Source: Tetmemena sp. SeJ-2015 (Eukaryota > Ciliophora > Spirotrichea > Sporadotrichida > Oxytrichidae). Taken from it: DNA of 64,000 nt. Location: NCBI GenBank assembly GCA_027382625.1, contig JAJKFJ010022783.1:1-64000 (forward strand). Direction: 5' to 3'. The notes below the pieces were generated by a model, which saw nothing but the letters and a program-made list of their open reading frames with translations, made no database searches and was not told where the DNA came from. This document shows positions 1 to 13,269 of the stretch, in pieces. The first letter of the stretch is position 1; each line of letters begins with the position of its first letter. Position numbers and translations under genes: made by a program.

Positions 1-3000
1 CCAAATTTTTTGCCTTGAAATCCAAAAAAGTTGGAGCAAAGTTGGCGAACTCTGAAAGTTTTGCCCTAGAGTGCCAAAATCTCCCAAGTTCCAAAGTTTT
101 TCCCAAAGGGTTGGAACCAAAGTTGAGATTCGTTTCCCAAATTCAAAACAAGTTTGAAAGTTTCAAGTAAAAGCTAAGTTGAAGGGTTAAAATCATGGTT
201 TCAAGTCTAAAATCGGCGACCGCAGCTCCTAAAACCAACTTTCACGAACTCAACTCCAACTTTGACGAAAGTTAGCTCAAAAAGTTCAGAACTCAACCCA
301 AAATCGTTCCACGGTGGCAAAAATGTTTGAAATCGTACTAAAAAGTTAGAAATCGGCAGTTCAGAGTCCAGGTTGGCCAAGAAAGTTGGCGAAGCCATAG
401 TTTTGATTTCAGTTTTAAGATTTAAGTTGCTTATTTTATAAATTTAGTCCAAGATCAATTATTATATATCACAATTTTTGATTTCGACCCCGATCTGAAC
501 CCGAATCGCTCGATTATTCTGAAAATCACGCCGAATTGATATAAATATAAATGATCCAGGGTATTTATTATGAAAATCACGATTTAGGTCAATAATTCTA
601 AAAATGGGAATAAGTTGGATCAGTCGTATTTATATTTTTAATTTCTATTTTTAACTAAATGTAATTGATCTTTAAATTTTTTGATTAATTTAACAATCTC
701 CTAATTTTCATTAAATTCCTACCTATAATACTTTCTTAGCATCTTGATTACTCTTGGCACCTTCATCATGACTTATAATAAAACTCATGTTTATTTATCT
801 TACAACAATTTTATGATAAGTAGACAAGTGTTTAGTTTGCTCCTACCTTTTATTTTCTGAGACTGATTTTGTACGAATATTTTGAGAGAGAATAGATTCA
901 TGAGAATTTTAGCCAGTTAGACTCTAAATTTACTATATTTTGAGTTTTTTAGATAACTCATGCTTGAGAGATTTTATACAACTAATTGCCTCTTTATCTT
1001 CTAATAATAAATGAGGCTACTCTGTGCTTATAAAAGTAAGTTTATTATATATTTTAAAATTTATTTGCTTATCTATTTAATGGAATACTGTGGTTGTGCA
1101 TCCTATCTAAATGAAATAATCCTTTCCTGACTATCATTCTCCTCTTGCAACTCATTCTAATCTAAACATTGAATAGCGAAGGCGCTTTTCTTGAGAGGCC
1201 TGCCTAGCTGAGAGTAACATTTCAGTTTAATATTTTGCTGCTGATTCTTGACACAATTCAAAGAATTTGAGGAGTTGGGTTTTGAGCTTAGTGGAGATGG
1301 AAAACTCAAAAGACTACTTGTGTGAGAAGACGAAGCAATAGTCTATATACTACTCTCTGTATTGAGGCCAGCAAAGTTTCCATCAGGGAAAATAAGAATA
1401 TTTTAAACTTAAAGGGCTAGAACTATAATTTAACTAATCTATAGCTGGGCTTATGTCCTAAAACTAGGCAGGATCAACTAAATGAAAGAGATAAGAATTG
1501 AAAAAATTAGGATCAGAAATATTCTTGGACCTTGAAGAATCGCTTCGAGTTCTAGGTATGGACATTAGTTTTCCGTAATAAAAGATTCTCAATTTATTTT
1601 TTTTAAGTTTTGCATGTTTATGCAAATTATCCTTATTTAATAGGCCCTCATGCTAGCTTGTTCAATTATTTTTAACTACAAAATTCACTTTTAAACACTT
1701 TTAAGCATATTTAAAGTTTTATTTAAAAACAACATTATTTGATTATGATTTTTCTATTTAAATATGTTCGAAAAGCAAATCTTCTGAGCGCTAAAAAATA
1801 AAAATTTCTCGGATTCTTGGATTGACTTTTGACTTTAGAAGTGTGATTTTATTTTCTTAACATTCAGCACTCTTAGAATACTTAAATATATTTTCTTCAA
1901 TTTTTAGATTTATACTTGCTAGCCATGTTATGGTTTAAATCGCAGAGTGTTTTTTATGAATTATCTGGAAAGTTTGTCTCATATTTACTATATTAATTCT
2001 ACTAATCCTATCTTTGGGCTGGCTCAAAGTTTTAGACTTCTTCGCTCTATTTTTAGACTCTCTCATTCATGAAATCTAATTTGCTATTCACACTAAGTTA
2101 AAAAATATTTTTCAGATTTAAATACTAGCGAAAGAGGTATTTTTGCGTTTAATTAGACTCAAATTGTCTTCTAGTTTATTATTTGTCTTAGTCCTATAGC
2201 TAAAATCAGAACTTTAACCACCTTCTTTCTATAAAGAGGAACAAAAAAATGTTTATAATATTTCGATAAGGGTGAGGGGTCCTCTAGAAAATGTTTATAA
2301 AGAAATTTGGTTCTATCTTTATAAATAAGTTACATCAAATTATTCAAATTCTTCCTGAGGAGAAAAATTGTTATTCTAAAAAATCTTAGAATAAGATGTG
2401 GTCGAGCTTCCCCAGCAAGACTCCTTGATTCAATTATCCAATTGCTAAGTAAAGGTGAAGGAGAAGCCGCTTGATTTCTTGGGCTCTGTATTTATTCTTT
2501 CTCTTCTCGGCAATTTATCAAACTCAGAAATTGATATGTCCAAACCCTCTTGTCTTTTACTCTACAAAAATATTATTTTACTCACTTAAGGAGTAAGAGA
2601 GTTTTGCATATCCATAGCAAGAATTTGTTCCTAAATTTTTATGTACTTGTCAATGAACTTAAGAGCAATTTTATTAAAACTTTTCTATGATAAAAAATAT
2701 TGGGAGGCTTCTGAACTTTTAGACTTTGTGGATTAAAATCTTTATTCTTTCTAGAGATAGTGATTTTCTTAGCTACCTTTTGCTCTGTAAAATCTTTTTA
2801 ACTTTAGAATTCTTTGTCTTTCAACTCCTCTTAACATTAAAGAAGTAAAATATAGCCCTCTTCTATATTTGGTCTGATGACGGCAACTCTTTGTCTCAAG
2901 TCTGCTAGAATATTTTCATATTTTTCCCTCTCTTATTATTACTTTCTTGAATCTATTGCTATCTACTCTTAAAGTTTTCGGTAGGTCTCATTTTTGAAGT

Positions 3001-4569
3001 CATCTACGACCTGCGCCCTTCGCTTTTTATTCTCTAAGTAAATAGACTTCTACCTCCGGAGCTTTGGCTCGATAAGTTTTACTTCTAAATGTGTAGTAGT
3101 GGCAGGTCTTTATTCACTTTCTTCAGCCATTGAGTTTATAAATCGTCAAATTATAGAGTATAATTGTAGTGAAAACTTGTCGAATATGAGGAGATGGACT
3201 TATAGAACCTAACCTCACCATATTTTTATTGACCTGTCTTTTTAAATCTGGGCTTTGAGGATTTAAAGGTGGAAGACATGCATTTGTAGGTGTAAGATTA
3301 GCGCTTGCTTCTATATATTTATTTGGAGGAAGCGGAGCTTTGAAATTCTTCTTTCGGTATATATTTGTTGTTCCATTTCTCTGTCCTTTTTCCTCAGCTT
3401 AATATTTGTCTCTCGAAAATAATACTCTTTAAAATATTATCTTATTTAGAAGTGAAGGTTTATGATGTTTGCACCACACTTGGGGAAATATCTTTGAACG
3501 AGTTCACACTAATCTGCTTTATTTGAGGTAATTAATGCTTAGATTAAATATAATGAAGATTAGTCGATGATTCTAGCTGGGGACTTTGAAAAAGGCCTAA
3601 ATATTTTCTTGAAGATTTCCATGGAGTTTTGTGTGTATATTTATAGTGGTTGTGAATTGCCGAGTATTATCAAGGTTTATCCTAAATATGGGGATAATTA
3701 GAGAGTAAAGAGTTTATTTATCGTGAATTATAGCAATTAGAAAATTATTTAGATAAACACGCTATCTAAATTAATACCTCCAAATCTAATCTAAAAGCAG
3801 AATTAGCTTTTAACTATTAAAATCTATCTCACTTTTATCTCGCAAAAATTTATTAATTAGAGCTCAATTAATTAAATTATGCATACTCTGTTCACATTTA
3901 TACTATTAGAATTTTATATAAATTGAACATTAATTTATATCATAATAACAATTATCTTATAATTTTAATCAGTATTCTATAACTTAAACATTATAATTAC
4001 TATGGATAAAAAAGCAAACCACAATTTTTATATGAAATAACAATTGATTTCAAGGATATAAGTGTTTAGTGTTTTAAAAGTGAATGCTCACTAATTTACT
4101 TGTAGTTATAGTATAATACTAGCTTTGAATGGTCAATTTTTTTTTAAAATTTTATATTTTTTTAAAAATTTTTTGAGTTTTAAAAAATAAATTTTTTGTT
4201 TAAATTTAAAAAAAAATTTTTTATGTATATAAGATGATCTTGTTCTTGTTCTATTTAAGAAGTGCTATTATATAAAACACTTTTGTATTTATGCATTAAC
4301 ATATTAATTTTAAATGATGAGATGTAATAATTGATATAAAAGGTTAAGAAATTGAAATGACGATTTTAATTTTAATATAAATTTGGCTTGTATTCGAGAT
4401 TAGTTACTATTTGTTAAAGGTTAATTTCTAGACAATGATTCATAACTATGAAGAGGAATGTCTTTTATTAAAGCTAGCAAATAAATAAAAAGGGAATTTA
4501 TGATGGAGTATTTTTCCTATAATGGACCTCGCTTAATCTACTTTAATTGCATTACTTTTTGCTTCTTTT
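1..4569. other. AT-rich germline stretch with few supported genes
   Basis: No recognisable gene family was found. The first ~420 bases have a different texture from the rest, with many degenerate AAAGTT/AAGTTGG words. A frame on the minus strand around 2425-2575 reads as plausible Gln/Ser/Lys-rich protein (DKLPRRERINTEPKK) with TAG as Gln, but it is short and has no homologue in the window. An almost pure A/T homopolymer block lies at about 4130-4230. No C4A4 telomeric repeat, transposase motif or tRNA was seen. Confidence 0.5.
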
Positions 4570-4893
4570 TCATTTTAGAGTAGCAATTATTCGACTCTTC
4601 TATCGAGTGAATCTTACTAGATATAAATTTCTCATTTTATGAAAAATTGATAGCTAATTTTACTACTTAAGAGGAGGAAGTTTATCTTTCTACGACTATG
4701 CTTCATTTAATAGGCTAGTCCCTATTTCCTGTAAATCAGAGCTTGAATTTGGAGTGTGAGAGGAATTTAAAGCCAGAGTGTTCTTCTTGCTGAGAGTCGA
4801 AGAGTGCTGAATTTTGAAAAGGTTAGTGGGTGGACGAGGCGGCTTTTCAAGAGTCTGCTAAGTTATCATCACCTTTGCAGAAGGAGAGCACTC
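4570..4893 (-). CDS. Hypothetical Ser/Gln-rich coding patch
   Basis: The minus strand is open with TAA/TAG as Gln and ends at TGA near 4570. It reads as a polar, proline- and serine-rich protein (LEKPPRPPTNLFKIQHSSTL, then SSHTPNSSSDLQEI), a composition more protein-like than the other frames. Just upstream (to ~5000) another frame looks coding (KTQVAPSQHSLLQ), so an IES or an indel probably separates two segments. No start is assigned and no family recognised. It sits in a run of similar minus-strand patches across the first 21 kb. The coding call is inference from composition only. Confidence 0.35.
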
Positions 4894-7815
4894 TATAATA
4901 GGGAGTGTTGAGAAGGAGCTACTTGTGTTTTGCCGCTTTGAGTTTTAACGAGAAATTGAGGTCTCTATTCTATCGTATTTCTAAAGTTTGGGAGAGACCT
5001 AGGTAAAGTTTAAAGTATTCTCTAGCATCCCCGGAGTAATCAAAAAATTATAAAGTATAGGACTCCAATTAGCTTTGAGACTAGGAGTACAGATTATGAG
5101 TTCTACTCTTTGGAGCTTTCATAATATGCAAATTAAGAGAGCAAATTTAATTTCGGACTTCTCACTTATTCAACATCTAGCTTTATGGAAGATATCTAAG
5201 GTGTTGAAGGTAGAATGAATCCTAGTTTATCCATCTTTTGCTTCTGGAATTGTAGCTCAGCACATATTTTGACTATCTTGTTGTTCAAGATAATCTTATT
5301 TTTATTCTGCTTGGCATGAGTGATTTTATCAGTGAGAGTCTTAATTTTATCTTTAATAATTTTGGAGTCGTTCAATTAATTAAAACCAAATTGGGGTTTG
5401 GTAAATATCGGGTTTAAAAATTTTCCCCCGCCTTTAATTTTTAATATTATACTTAATCATTAATTTTTTTTTAAAATAAATTTTTTAAATTGAAAGTTTA
5501 ATTCCCCCTTTTTCTTGTTTTAAACCTTTTTTTTAATTTAAATTTTCCCAACATAATTTACTTTTCTTAAAAAATTTTTTTTAAATTTATTTTTTGAAAT
5601 TTTCTTTGGGGAAACTGCGCTTTGGTTGGTGGAACTATTTCTGCTATTTATCTTAGAGATTACATCTAACCAAGGGGAAGGGGATAGATGAGAACTCAAA
5701 AATCACTAAATAGAAAGAGAAATAAACTTATCTTAAAAACTAGTTTGGTCTAAATAATTTGGAGTTAGGGAAGTTTTGCATTTATCGTCCAGTGCAGACT
5801 AAACTTATCTACTTCTCAGCTCCTCTTTCTAGTCAATATCAGTCTATAGCTATAAAATATAACTGCCCTACCTGGATAACGCATTTCTTCTTGATTGCCT
5901 ATTTGCTTTCTTGACGGTTTATTAGCTTTTAAAGAGTTGAGTTAATGCTGTTCAAATTGGCATTTTGATTTGCTGGTGTGGTTTTATTTAAGTTTGCGTG
6001 GAGCTAAGTCCTTTTAAAAAAAAAAATTTTTAGTTGAGGAAATAGTGTCAGGCGTGAGGTTTTTTCCATTTTTGAAATATTTTAAGCACCATCTTTATCT
6101 AACTCTTGCATTTTGATCCTCCTTAGTTAGGAAATCCTATTTTCTAACTGAGTTTGGAACTCCTATGTGATATAGGAGGATTATTTCTATATGGGGTGAT
6201 TTTAAATTTTCATTAAAAGGGCTCTCTATTTGGTCAAATTAATTTTTTATTTAAAAATGTCTTTTTTTTTTCGTAAATTTAAAAATTTTTTTAGATTATT
6301 TTCTAGGGGTTAAATTTAGATTGCTTAACTATACCTAAACTTTTTTAAAATGAAAGGGAAAAAAAAGGAATAACTATCATTAATTCAGATTGATTTCGTC
6401 AAGATGGGGTAAGATTTTTCCTCTTATTTAAATTTTGAAAAAAATTTTTTTAAAATTTCCTTTTTCAATTAAAAGTTAAAAATTAAATTTTTTTAAAATT
6501 TTTTTTAATAAATTTTAAAATTTTGGGTTTTGCTTATTTCAAAATATTTTTTGCTTTTTTTAAAAATGGTTTAATTTTAAAAAATTAATAAATGGAAGAT
6601 GCATCTGTGGAAATGGCGCTAACTATTAATTTTCTTGTTTGCTTTAGTTTCTTCTGTGTTGGCTGTCAAAATTAATTTTTTTCCCTTATTTCTCAAATTA
6701 TTCTATACCGCCATTATTTACTATGGATGGAGGAAAAATAAACTTTAGATTAAATGAGAGAGAAGATATATTTTAAACTCTAACCCACTAAATGAGATTA
6801 AATGATGGATTCTAGAATTAGGTGTGAGAAATTTCTACGCCCTGGTGTTGAATCTTATGGTTCACCTTTGAAGAGCTCCTCTTATAAACTTTTTACTCAG
6901 AGGTGTTGGCAATCAAGTTTCTTTACAAATTTGATCTCCGTTTTCCAGAGCCATTTTTTCCTGTTAAAAGTTTTTTAAAAAAATTTAAATATGCTTTATG
7001 CATTTAAGTGTTGAGAATTTAGTGATTTGGAGTTAAGGAGGGGTATTTGCTAATAGTCAATAATGGGGAAGTAAGTTGACTCTTTTTCTTAATGAAAGAC
7101 TAAGCTAAAAATAAGATTTTGGTATTTTTATAGACTAAATGGTGTCAGACTTATCAACTTTCATTAAAAAATGGCATTTATAAATCATGTTTTTTTTTCA
7201 TTCTCTTAAGTTTTGAGTCAACTTCTTATCTCTTAGCTTCGCTCATATATTTTGGCTAAACTGAGTTTTTCACTGAGTTTGAACTATCAGAGCAGAATGA
7301 TAACTCGCTTTCACTCCTTCCTCAATCACTTGGGATTGAGAATCCAAATTTTTTGGGGCCTTTAAAATTTTAAAAAGAAAAATTTTTATAAATTAAAATA
7401 ACTTTTAAATTTTTTTAAATTCCCCCTAAAAAAATTTTTTCCTTTATTAATTCAAGTTTTCAGTATCATTATCATAGATAAACTAGCAATTCTCAAATAA
7501 ACTCTACCAAGAAAAGCAAAAGGAAAATTTTAAAAGTGGAATTAACTCTTCCATCGCTTATTTTACTTCATTTTCTCCTAGATAAAAAAGATAAATAGTC
7601 GATATAAATTTTTTTAAAGATTAAGAAATGTTTGTTGAAGTGCTTGAGAGCTTTTATGTTCTTAGTTAAAATAAATAACACTAGTTACCTCTTCTCTCAG
7701 TTATTTGGTTCCCTTCTTCGTAGTCGCTAATTTTACCTTTTTGGGCTCATCTAACTGTTCAATATTCTAAGTTCCTTAATTCTCAAGTTTAAAAATCTTA
7801 CTTCATAAAAACTTT
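4894..7815. other. AT-rich stretch with homopolymer blocks
   Basis: Mostly unassigned. Blocks at about 5390-5610, 6230-6310, 6420-6570 and 7360-7450 consist of long A or T runs with occasional C/G runs. They look unlike the surrounding sequence and could be low-quality consensus. No supported gene. Confidence 0.4.
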
Positions 7816-8217
7816 TCATTTTTTTATAGATGGTTTCCTAGATTATAAAAGTGTAGTTGAGGAGGAGGAGTAAGACTATTAATTATAATTCATAAGTGCT
7901 GATGCTCCGAGTTCGACCTAGGTCTATTTCTTTGAAACTCCCATGGTTTTGAGTTGCTTTGCAATCGCCTAGTCTTCCTCCTCCTTCTTAATTTGACTTT
8001 GCATAAGCTACTGTTGTATAAGGAAGAGAGTTGAATTTTTAAGGTCTTCAGTGCGCTAAGGCTATGCGCTATTGCTTGAGATCCCAAATTGAATTTTTGC
8101 GGCCAATGTTATCATTTTTGGAAGCCTGAATATCAGGAGTCTACGAATAACCTCTTAGTCTATTTTGAACAAATGACCCTTTCCGAGACAAAATAATGCA
8201 TATATAATAAGTATAAT
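7816..8217 (-). CDS. Hypothetical Gln/Lys/Glu-rich C-terminal coding segment
   Basis: An open minus-strand frame between two TGA codons that uses several TAA/TAG as Gln. The downstream half reads as a helical charged segment (QLMQSQIKKEEEDQAIAKQL) followed by a serine-rich tail (NYNQQSYSSSSTTLLQS) and a lysine-containing end. The start is not defined: no ATG lies near the upstream TGA, and an MDS boundary may occur inside. No family recognised. Coding is supported by composition and by the sharp contrast with the other frames. Confidence 0.4.
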
Positions 8218-9399
8218 TCAATAACTATTTGTAATTAATAAATTATTTGAGATTGACTTTAAACCGGAGTCTGAGCCGGGTGAAGTTAGGTTACAAGAGG
8301 AGGGAAGAGTTGTAACTTGGAGGTTTAGGTTAATTCTAGTGCTTAACTTGCTAGCCCGGCTGCGGAGCTCATGGTATTTAACTCCATTTATTTCACTTGG
8401 TTAAGATTCCGCGTTACTATTTTTTCACTTACTCGATTATCAAATTAAAGCTCACCTTTTTAAATAAGCTTTTCCATATTAAAGATAACAACCTTCAGAA
8501 TTCAATTTCGTATTACTTTTTAGAAGAATTTTTATTTTTGAGGCTTTAATTTAAAGTGCATTTGGCTTTCCATCAAAATTTCTTAAAAATTTTGGGAAAA
8601 AATAAATTAGAATTTTGTTTAGTTAAAAATTTATTTTCTTTTTTTCTTTTCAAGATTTTTTTCACAAGTTTTTTGGAAAACAAGTCACCAAAAACCTTCA
8701 ATTTTTTTTGGAATTTTATGCGGGGAATTTTTTAAAACTCTTAAACTTAAAATGCAACCATAATATAAATATTTTTACATCTTATTTGTAAACTAATTAA
8801 GTGAGTATTTGGAAAAAGTTGGGGGTTGGGCCCTCTAGGTTTAAAAAAAGTTATAATTATTTATTCTAGTTTAAATATATGAATCAGACTAGCGTATAAT
8901 TAGAGCACTCTTTTAACCTTTGATGAGTGATCACGCAACCAGCAGTATATAAATAGAAATTATTAGAAAAAGAGAAAATAGGGGGCAGGATAATATTAAA
9001 TAACCAATTCATCTAAAATAAGCAAACAATATGCTAAGACTCTCAAAAATATTTGCTTCTACCCTCTCAAATCTTATAAACAAACCATCAAAAAATGTTA
9101 TGTTTTTAGTAAAACATATGGGATGCTAAAGGGGTAAACAAAAATTTAAATTCATTCTTTCGTCTGAGCTAAATATGAAATTAAAGTAGAAATTTTATTG
9201 TCAAATATGTTTGAAAATTTTATTTATCAACATCTTTTTTAAAAAATTTTTATTGGGAAATTAGTTTAAAAATTTTTTTTTAAAACTTTTGATTTTTATA
9301 TTTTGGAAAGCAATTTGTAAACTGTTTTAAATTCCTTAATGAAAATTGTTTTTGTTTCTCATCTTCTTTGATAATGATTTCATTGAGAAAGTTCTTCAT

Positions 9400-12300
9400 A
9401 CGAATCTCCGCAATAATCATTCATCAGTTTTCTCGTGTAATATTTTTTTAAAAGCGTACCTAGTTGAGCACTCAAGACTCAAAATTATATTCTTAAAAAA
9501 TAATCAAGAGCATTTTATTTTTGTTAATTTTAATCTTAGTCACTTAAAATAAACTTAATTTATTATAAGAACTTGCTTTTTCTATTTGTTTTGCCTCCCA
9601 ATATTTTGTGTATTGTGATTCTCATTTTACTGCTCCGCTCTTATTAAATTAGGCATTTCTCCTAATTTTCTCACATTTGTAACTTCGCTCTCTGTATTAT
9701 ACTATAAGAAGTGAAAAATAAAATTATTAAAGCAAAGCTTTTACAAAAGCTGTAATTGTTTTATTTTAAATTTACTAATCTCATGTCTTGCTAGAAGAAA
9801 TTTTTAAACTTTCTTTTCTCAACAAAATGATTTTTAATTTAAGATTAAGAGGTTTAAAATGTTATATAATTTATAAATACAATCACTTCTCTTCTGTTTT
9901 ACATTTGAATTCTCAATAAAGGAGCATTCATTTATATTTTGGCCTTTTAAATTTGATTCGATCTCTGCAGATTCCTTTTTTCCAGGTTGAATATTGTCAA
10001 TGTCCTCCATATTCTATGGTAGCTCTAATTTGATAAGTTTAATCTTCCTCTATGGTTATTGCTAATTTTTGTTAAAATAGAGTTAATTATCTCTATTTAA
10101 TTATTGCTATACTGCTGCTGTAAATCCAGAAGCTCTTATACATTTGGACTATGAGGGAAGGAAACCTTGGCAGTATTTTATTCTCTCAAAATGTTTTTGA
10201 AAAATCATTAAATTAAATTTAATTTAAATGAATCATTTTAAACTTAATTCGGAAATGTTTGAAGTGTTTGATAAAGCAAAAATTTCCGAAAATTGATTGC
10301 AAAAAATCGTATGCTTTTCAATTTAATTGAAAATAGAAGTCAGGTAAAATTAAAATTAATGGTGATGTAACTAAGGAGCAGTTAAAATATTTCATTTACC
10401 ATTTTATTACAGTCATACAATGCTGCAAATAAAATTATGATATGTATTGATTATTTAAAAAATAAAAGGTATGACACACCTCTCTCTTTATCTCAAATTT
10501 TAATTTTCAGTGTAATTATTTTACTAATTGATTCTACAAAAATAATTCCATAGATAAAAGCATAAAAAAGTGTTTCAAATGTTAGAAAAATTTATTTAAA
10601 TTTAAATAACTATCCTATTCACAATTTATGTTAATTTTTTTAAAGCTGAATTATATTATCCAATAATTTCTTTTCTATAGTGTGGTTATGTTTTTTAATC
10701 TTTTAACTTTATACTTTAAGCAGCTTCAGTGGAAAATTATCTCTTTTTAGAGTTAAAGGATCCATTATTTCTTTGTGGATGAATTGACTGGCTGAAGATT
10801 GACTTTTTAAATGCCGCTTATCAAAGCATAGTGTTGATAATTTCTCCTTTTTAATTTGCTCTCCCTCTGTAAGTTTTCTGATAGCTATGAACGAACTGTT
10901 ATAAAAACATATTCATATCTGAACTATGAGTTATTTTTTCGATGGATTTGTAGGTTATTCAATTATTAGAGTTTTTGATTTTCCAGAAAATTACTCTTGC
11001 TCAAATCACTTTGAAGACTAATTTAGTCCACTACTTTGTTTAACTTGCAAGCAGGCGGCTTTAGATTATTCAATTTTTGATAGGAAGGAGGAGAAAAATC
11101 GCCAGTCATATAATTCAATTCATGTTAATGCAAGTTTTGACAAGAGGTTGAACCAACAGTCATTTACTGTTAGGGAATGAGAAAAGTAGCAGACTCTACT
11201 CTATTTAATTGATTATCGTCACTTATTTGCTTTTTTTATTTTTCAACAGAAATTCCGTCCTCTTTTAAAAAAAAAGAACCCTTTAAAATTTTTAAAAACA
11301 TTATCATAGCAAGAAAATTTTAAAATTTAAAAAAAAGTATGGGCATAAGTTTAAACAAGTATTTAAAAGCAAATTTTAATGAAGTAATAAACACATTTTG
11401 AATTTAAAATGAATAAATTGTAATTTATAAAAAATGGGAAATTTATGTCTGAGTTACGGTTTCTAAACTAAGCCCAGAGTTTTATTTAAGCAAATTTTAA
11501 ACTATTTGCCCTAGCTTGAAGGCTCAGATATTTGCTTCTCACTTAGCCTTAGCAATGGAGAGCTTGATGAATCAGTAGTTAATTATTACTGCCTTAAATT
11601 TACAGAAGAGAGTTTTCCTTAGGATGAAGTTATCTATATTTTTGGCAGAGGAGACATCGTTCTTTTTATTATAGATAAATCGCCCAAAGGAAATTTAGGG
11701 TTTGAACAAGAATTAAACTTCTCAATTTGAACAATTTAAAAATCTGTTATATATATGAAGAGTGGAGAGACTCTGAAAACCTTATCCCTATTTCCTATTA
11801 CCAGGGCCACTCAAGGTACTCTTATTTGATGTATCAACAGTAAGAATATTAAATGAATCTGCTAAGAATTAATTTTAAGATGGGCATCTTAATTGGACTA
11901 GAATCTTTGATCTTGAGCGTGAACATTTTTTTCTAGTTTCTTCTTCATACATTTGATCAACTTCTAAACTCTGGCTTCATTTTATCGCTCCACTTCAGTC
12001 TTTGTTATTGTGATCTAGCTCTGCAAATCTTGCAAAATATCTCGTTACTACTCTTATCCCTCTTCAGAAATATTTTGAGTGTCTTGCTTGAGTAAACTGT
12101 GAATTTTTTAGAGTGTTTACTCCCTGATTAGGGCAACAGTCTATTCTCTTCTTTCCTTTCTCTCAGCGTATATAGATTTTTGAGTCATGAAAAATAAATT
12201 AAGAGACTCAAGAAAGTTGGGAGCTCGATAAATTTAATGGAAATTTTTTTCTCTCGATAGCTTCCTTAGTTGGGTTACTGTTTTTCCTCACTAGAGCGAT

Positions 12301-12769
12301 ATTCTATTCGTTTGACGTGAACTGGAGAGGGCTCTCGATGGGCATCAGCGACATTTGCTTTTTGATATTCTTCTTTTGGAAAAATGCCTGCACTGCTTAC
12401 GCCTCACTATTCTATCTTTGCATTTCAGGGTCTTCCTCAGCAGTTAATTGCTCTATGAGAATAGTTGGCTTGGCAATATTTTGAAGCATAGTCTTTTTCT
12501 TTCTGTAAAAATTGGTGCTTCCATGAGATCCTATTCTCAAGAGAGGGCTTTTAAAATAAGTTTGAGCTTGTAGGTTCTAAATCCCTACTCATCTACTTTT
12601 CATACCCAGTTTAAGCTGTAATTGAAGGTAATTATATAATTGCAACATAGATTGCTATTCAATTGAATAATTTGATGCCTGAGGGAGTAAGTGCCTACTC
12701 TTTTGGTGGCTCTTGAAATTTACTTGGTGAGACCAAGTACGAATTAGTTTTCTGCTTTAATATACTCAT
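9400..12769 (-). CDS. Hypothetical Gln-rich protein, copy 1 of duplicated unit (interrupted)
   Basis: Starts at an ATG near 12769 with MSILKQKTNSYLVS and aligns over its length with a second copy about 3,965 bp downstream. Shared protein blocks include GSTN-YRKKKT, KPTILI, RQNSEAQAVQAFF, ERREQT-ALIREQ and further on DKRH--SQ-SA-QF. Conservation lies in one minus-strand frame that uses TAA/TAG as Gln, so the pair was coding when it diverged. Copy 1 carries small indels that shift frame around 12,560-12,600, and other breaks may be IESs or decay. Composition is Gln/Ser/Asn/Lys-rich with coiled-coil-like stretches. Family and function are unknown. It could be a rapidly evolving macronuclear gene or a germline-limited gene. 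Confidence 0.5.
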
Positions 12770-13269
12770 CAATTTAAATGGGCTTAGTGGAGGAGGAAGA
12801 CTATAATCTATTTATAAAATTCTATTCAAAAATAAAACAAGAATTACTAACATAGACTAAACCAGATATTTTCTTAATTTTGCAAATCTGAAATCTATTA
12901 TCATCAGAGGATTTTCTTAAAATCTTAATACAAATCTTACGTAATATTTTAATAATAAATTTCTTAAATCATTTTAAATAATTTAAGTTGTTGATATTAA
13001 ATTGTAAATAAACTAATAATTTTGAAAACTTTATTCTACATACTTTCTGTGTGCATCTATCTTGGCAAAAATTTTAATAAGAAAATAAGCTAGTAGTTTG
13101 ATTTTCCTTTAGTGATTTTAGAATATTTTTAACTTTGGAACGCAATTAAGTAACTTTGTTAAAGACTGTCTCTTAAAAATTTTTTTGATATATTTTCTTC
13201 TTTTTTATAGCTATTTTTAAAATTTTGCTAGAGTCCCCTTCTCAGGAATAATATTTTAGTAACTATCTC

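Noticed and set aside
207..398. Minus-strand 63-codon frame near the left edge.
   Set aside because: It sits in a region of degenerate AAAGTT-type repeats and its hydrophobic, repetitive translation follows the repeat; no support as a gene.
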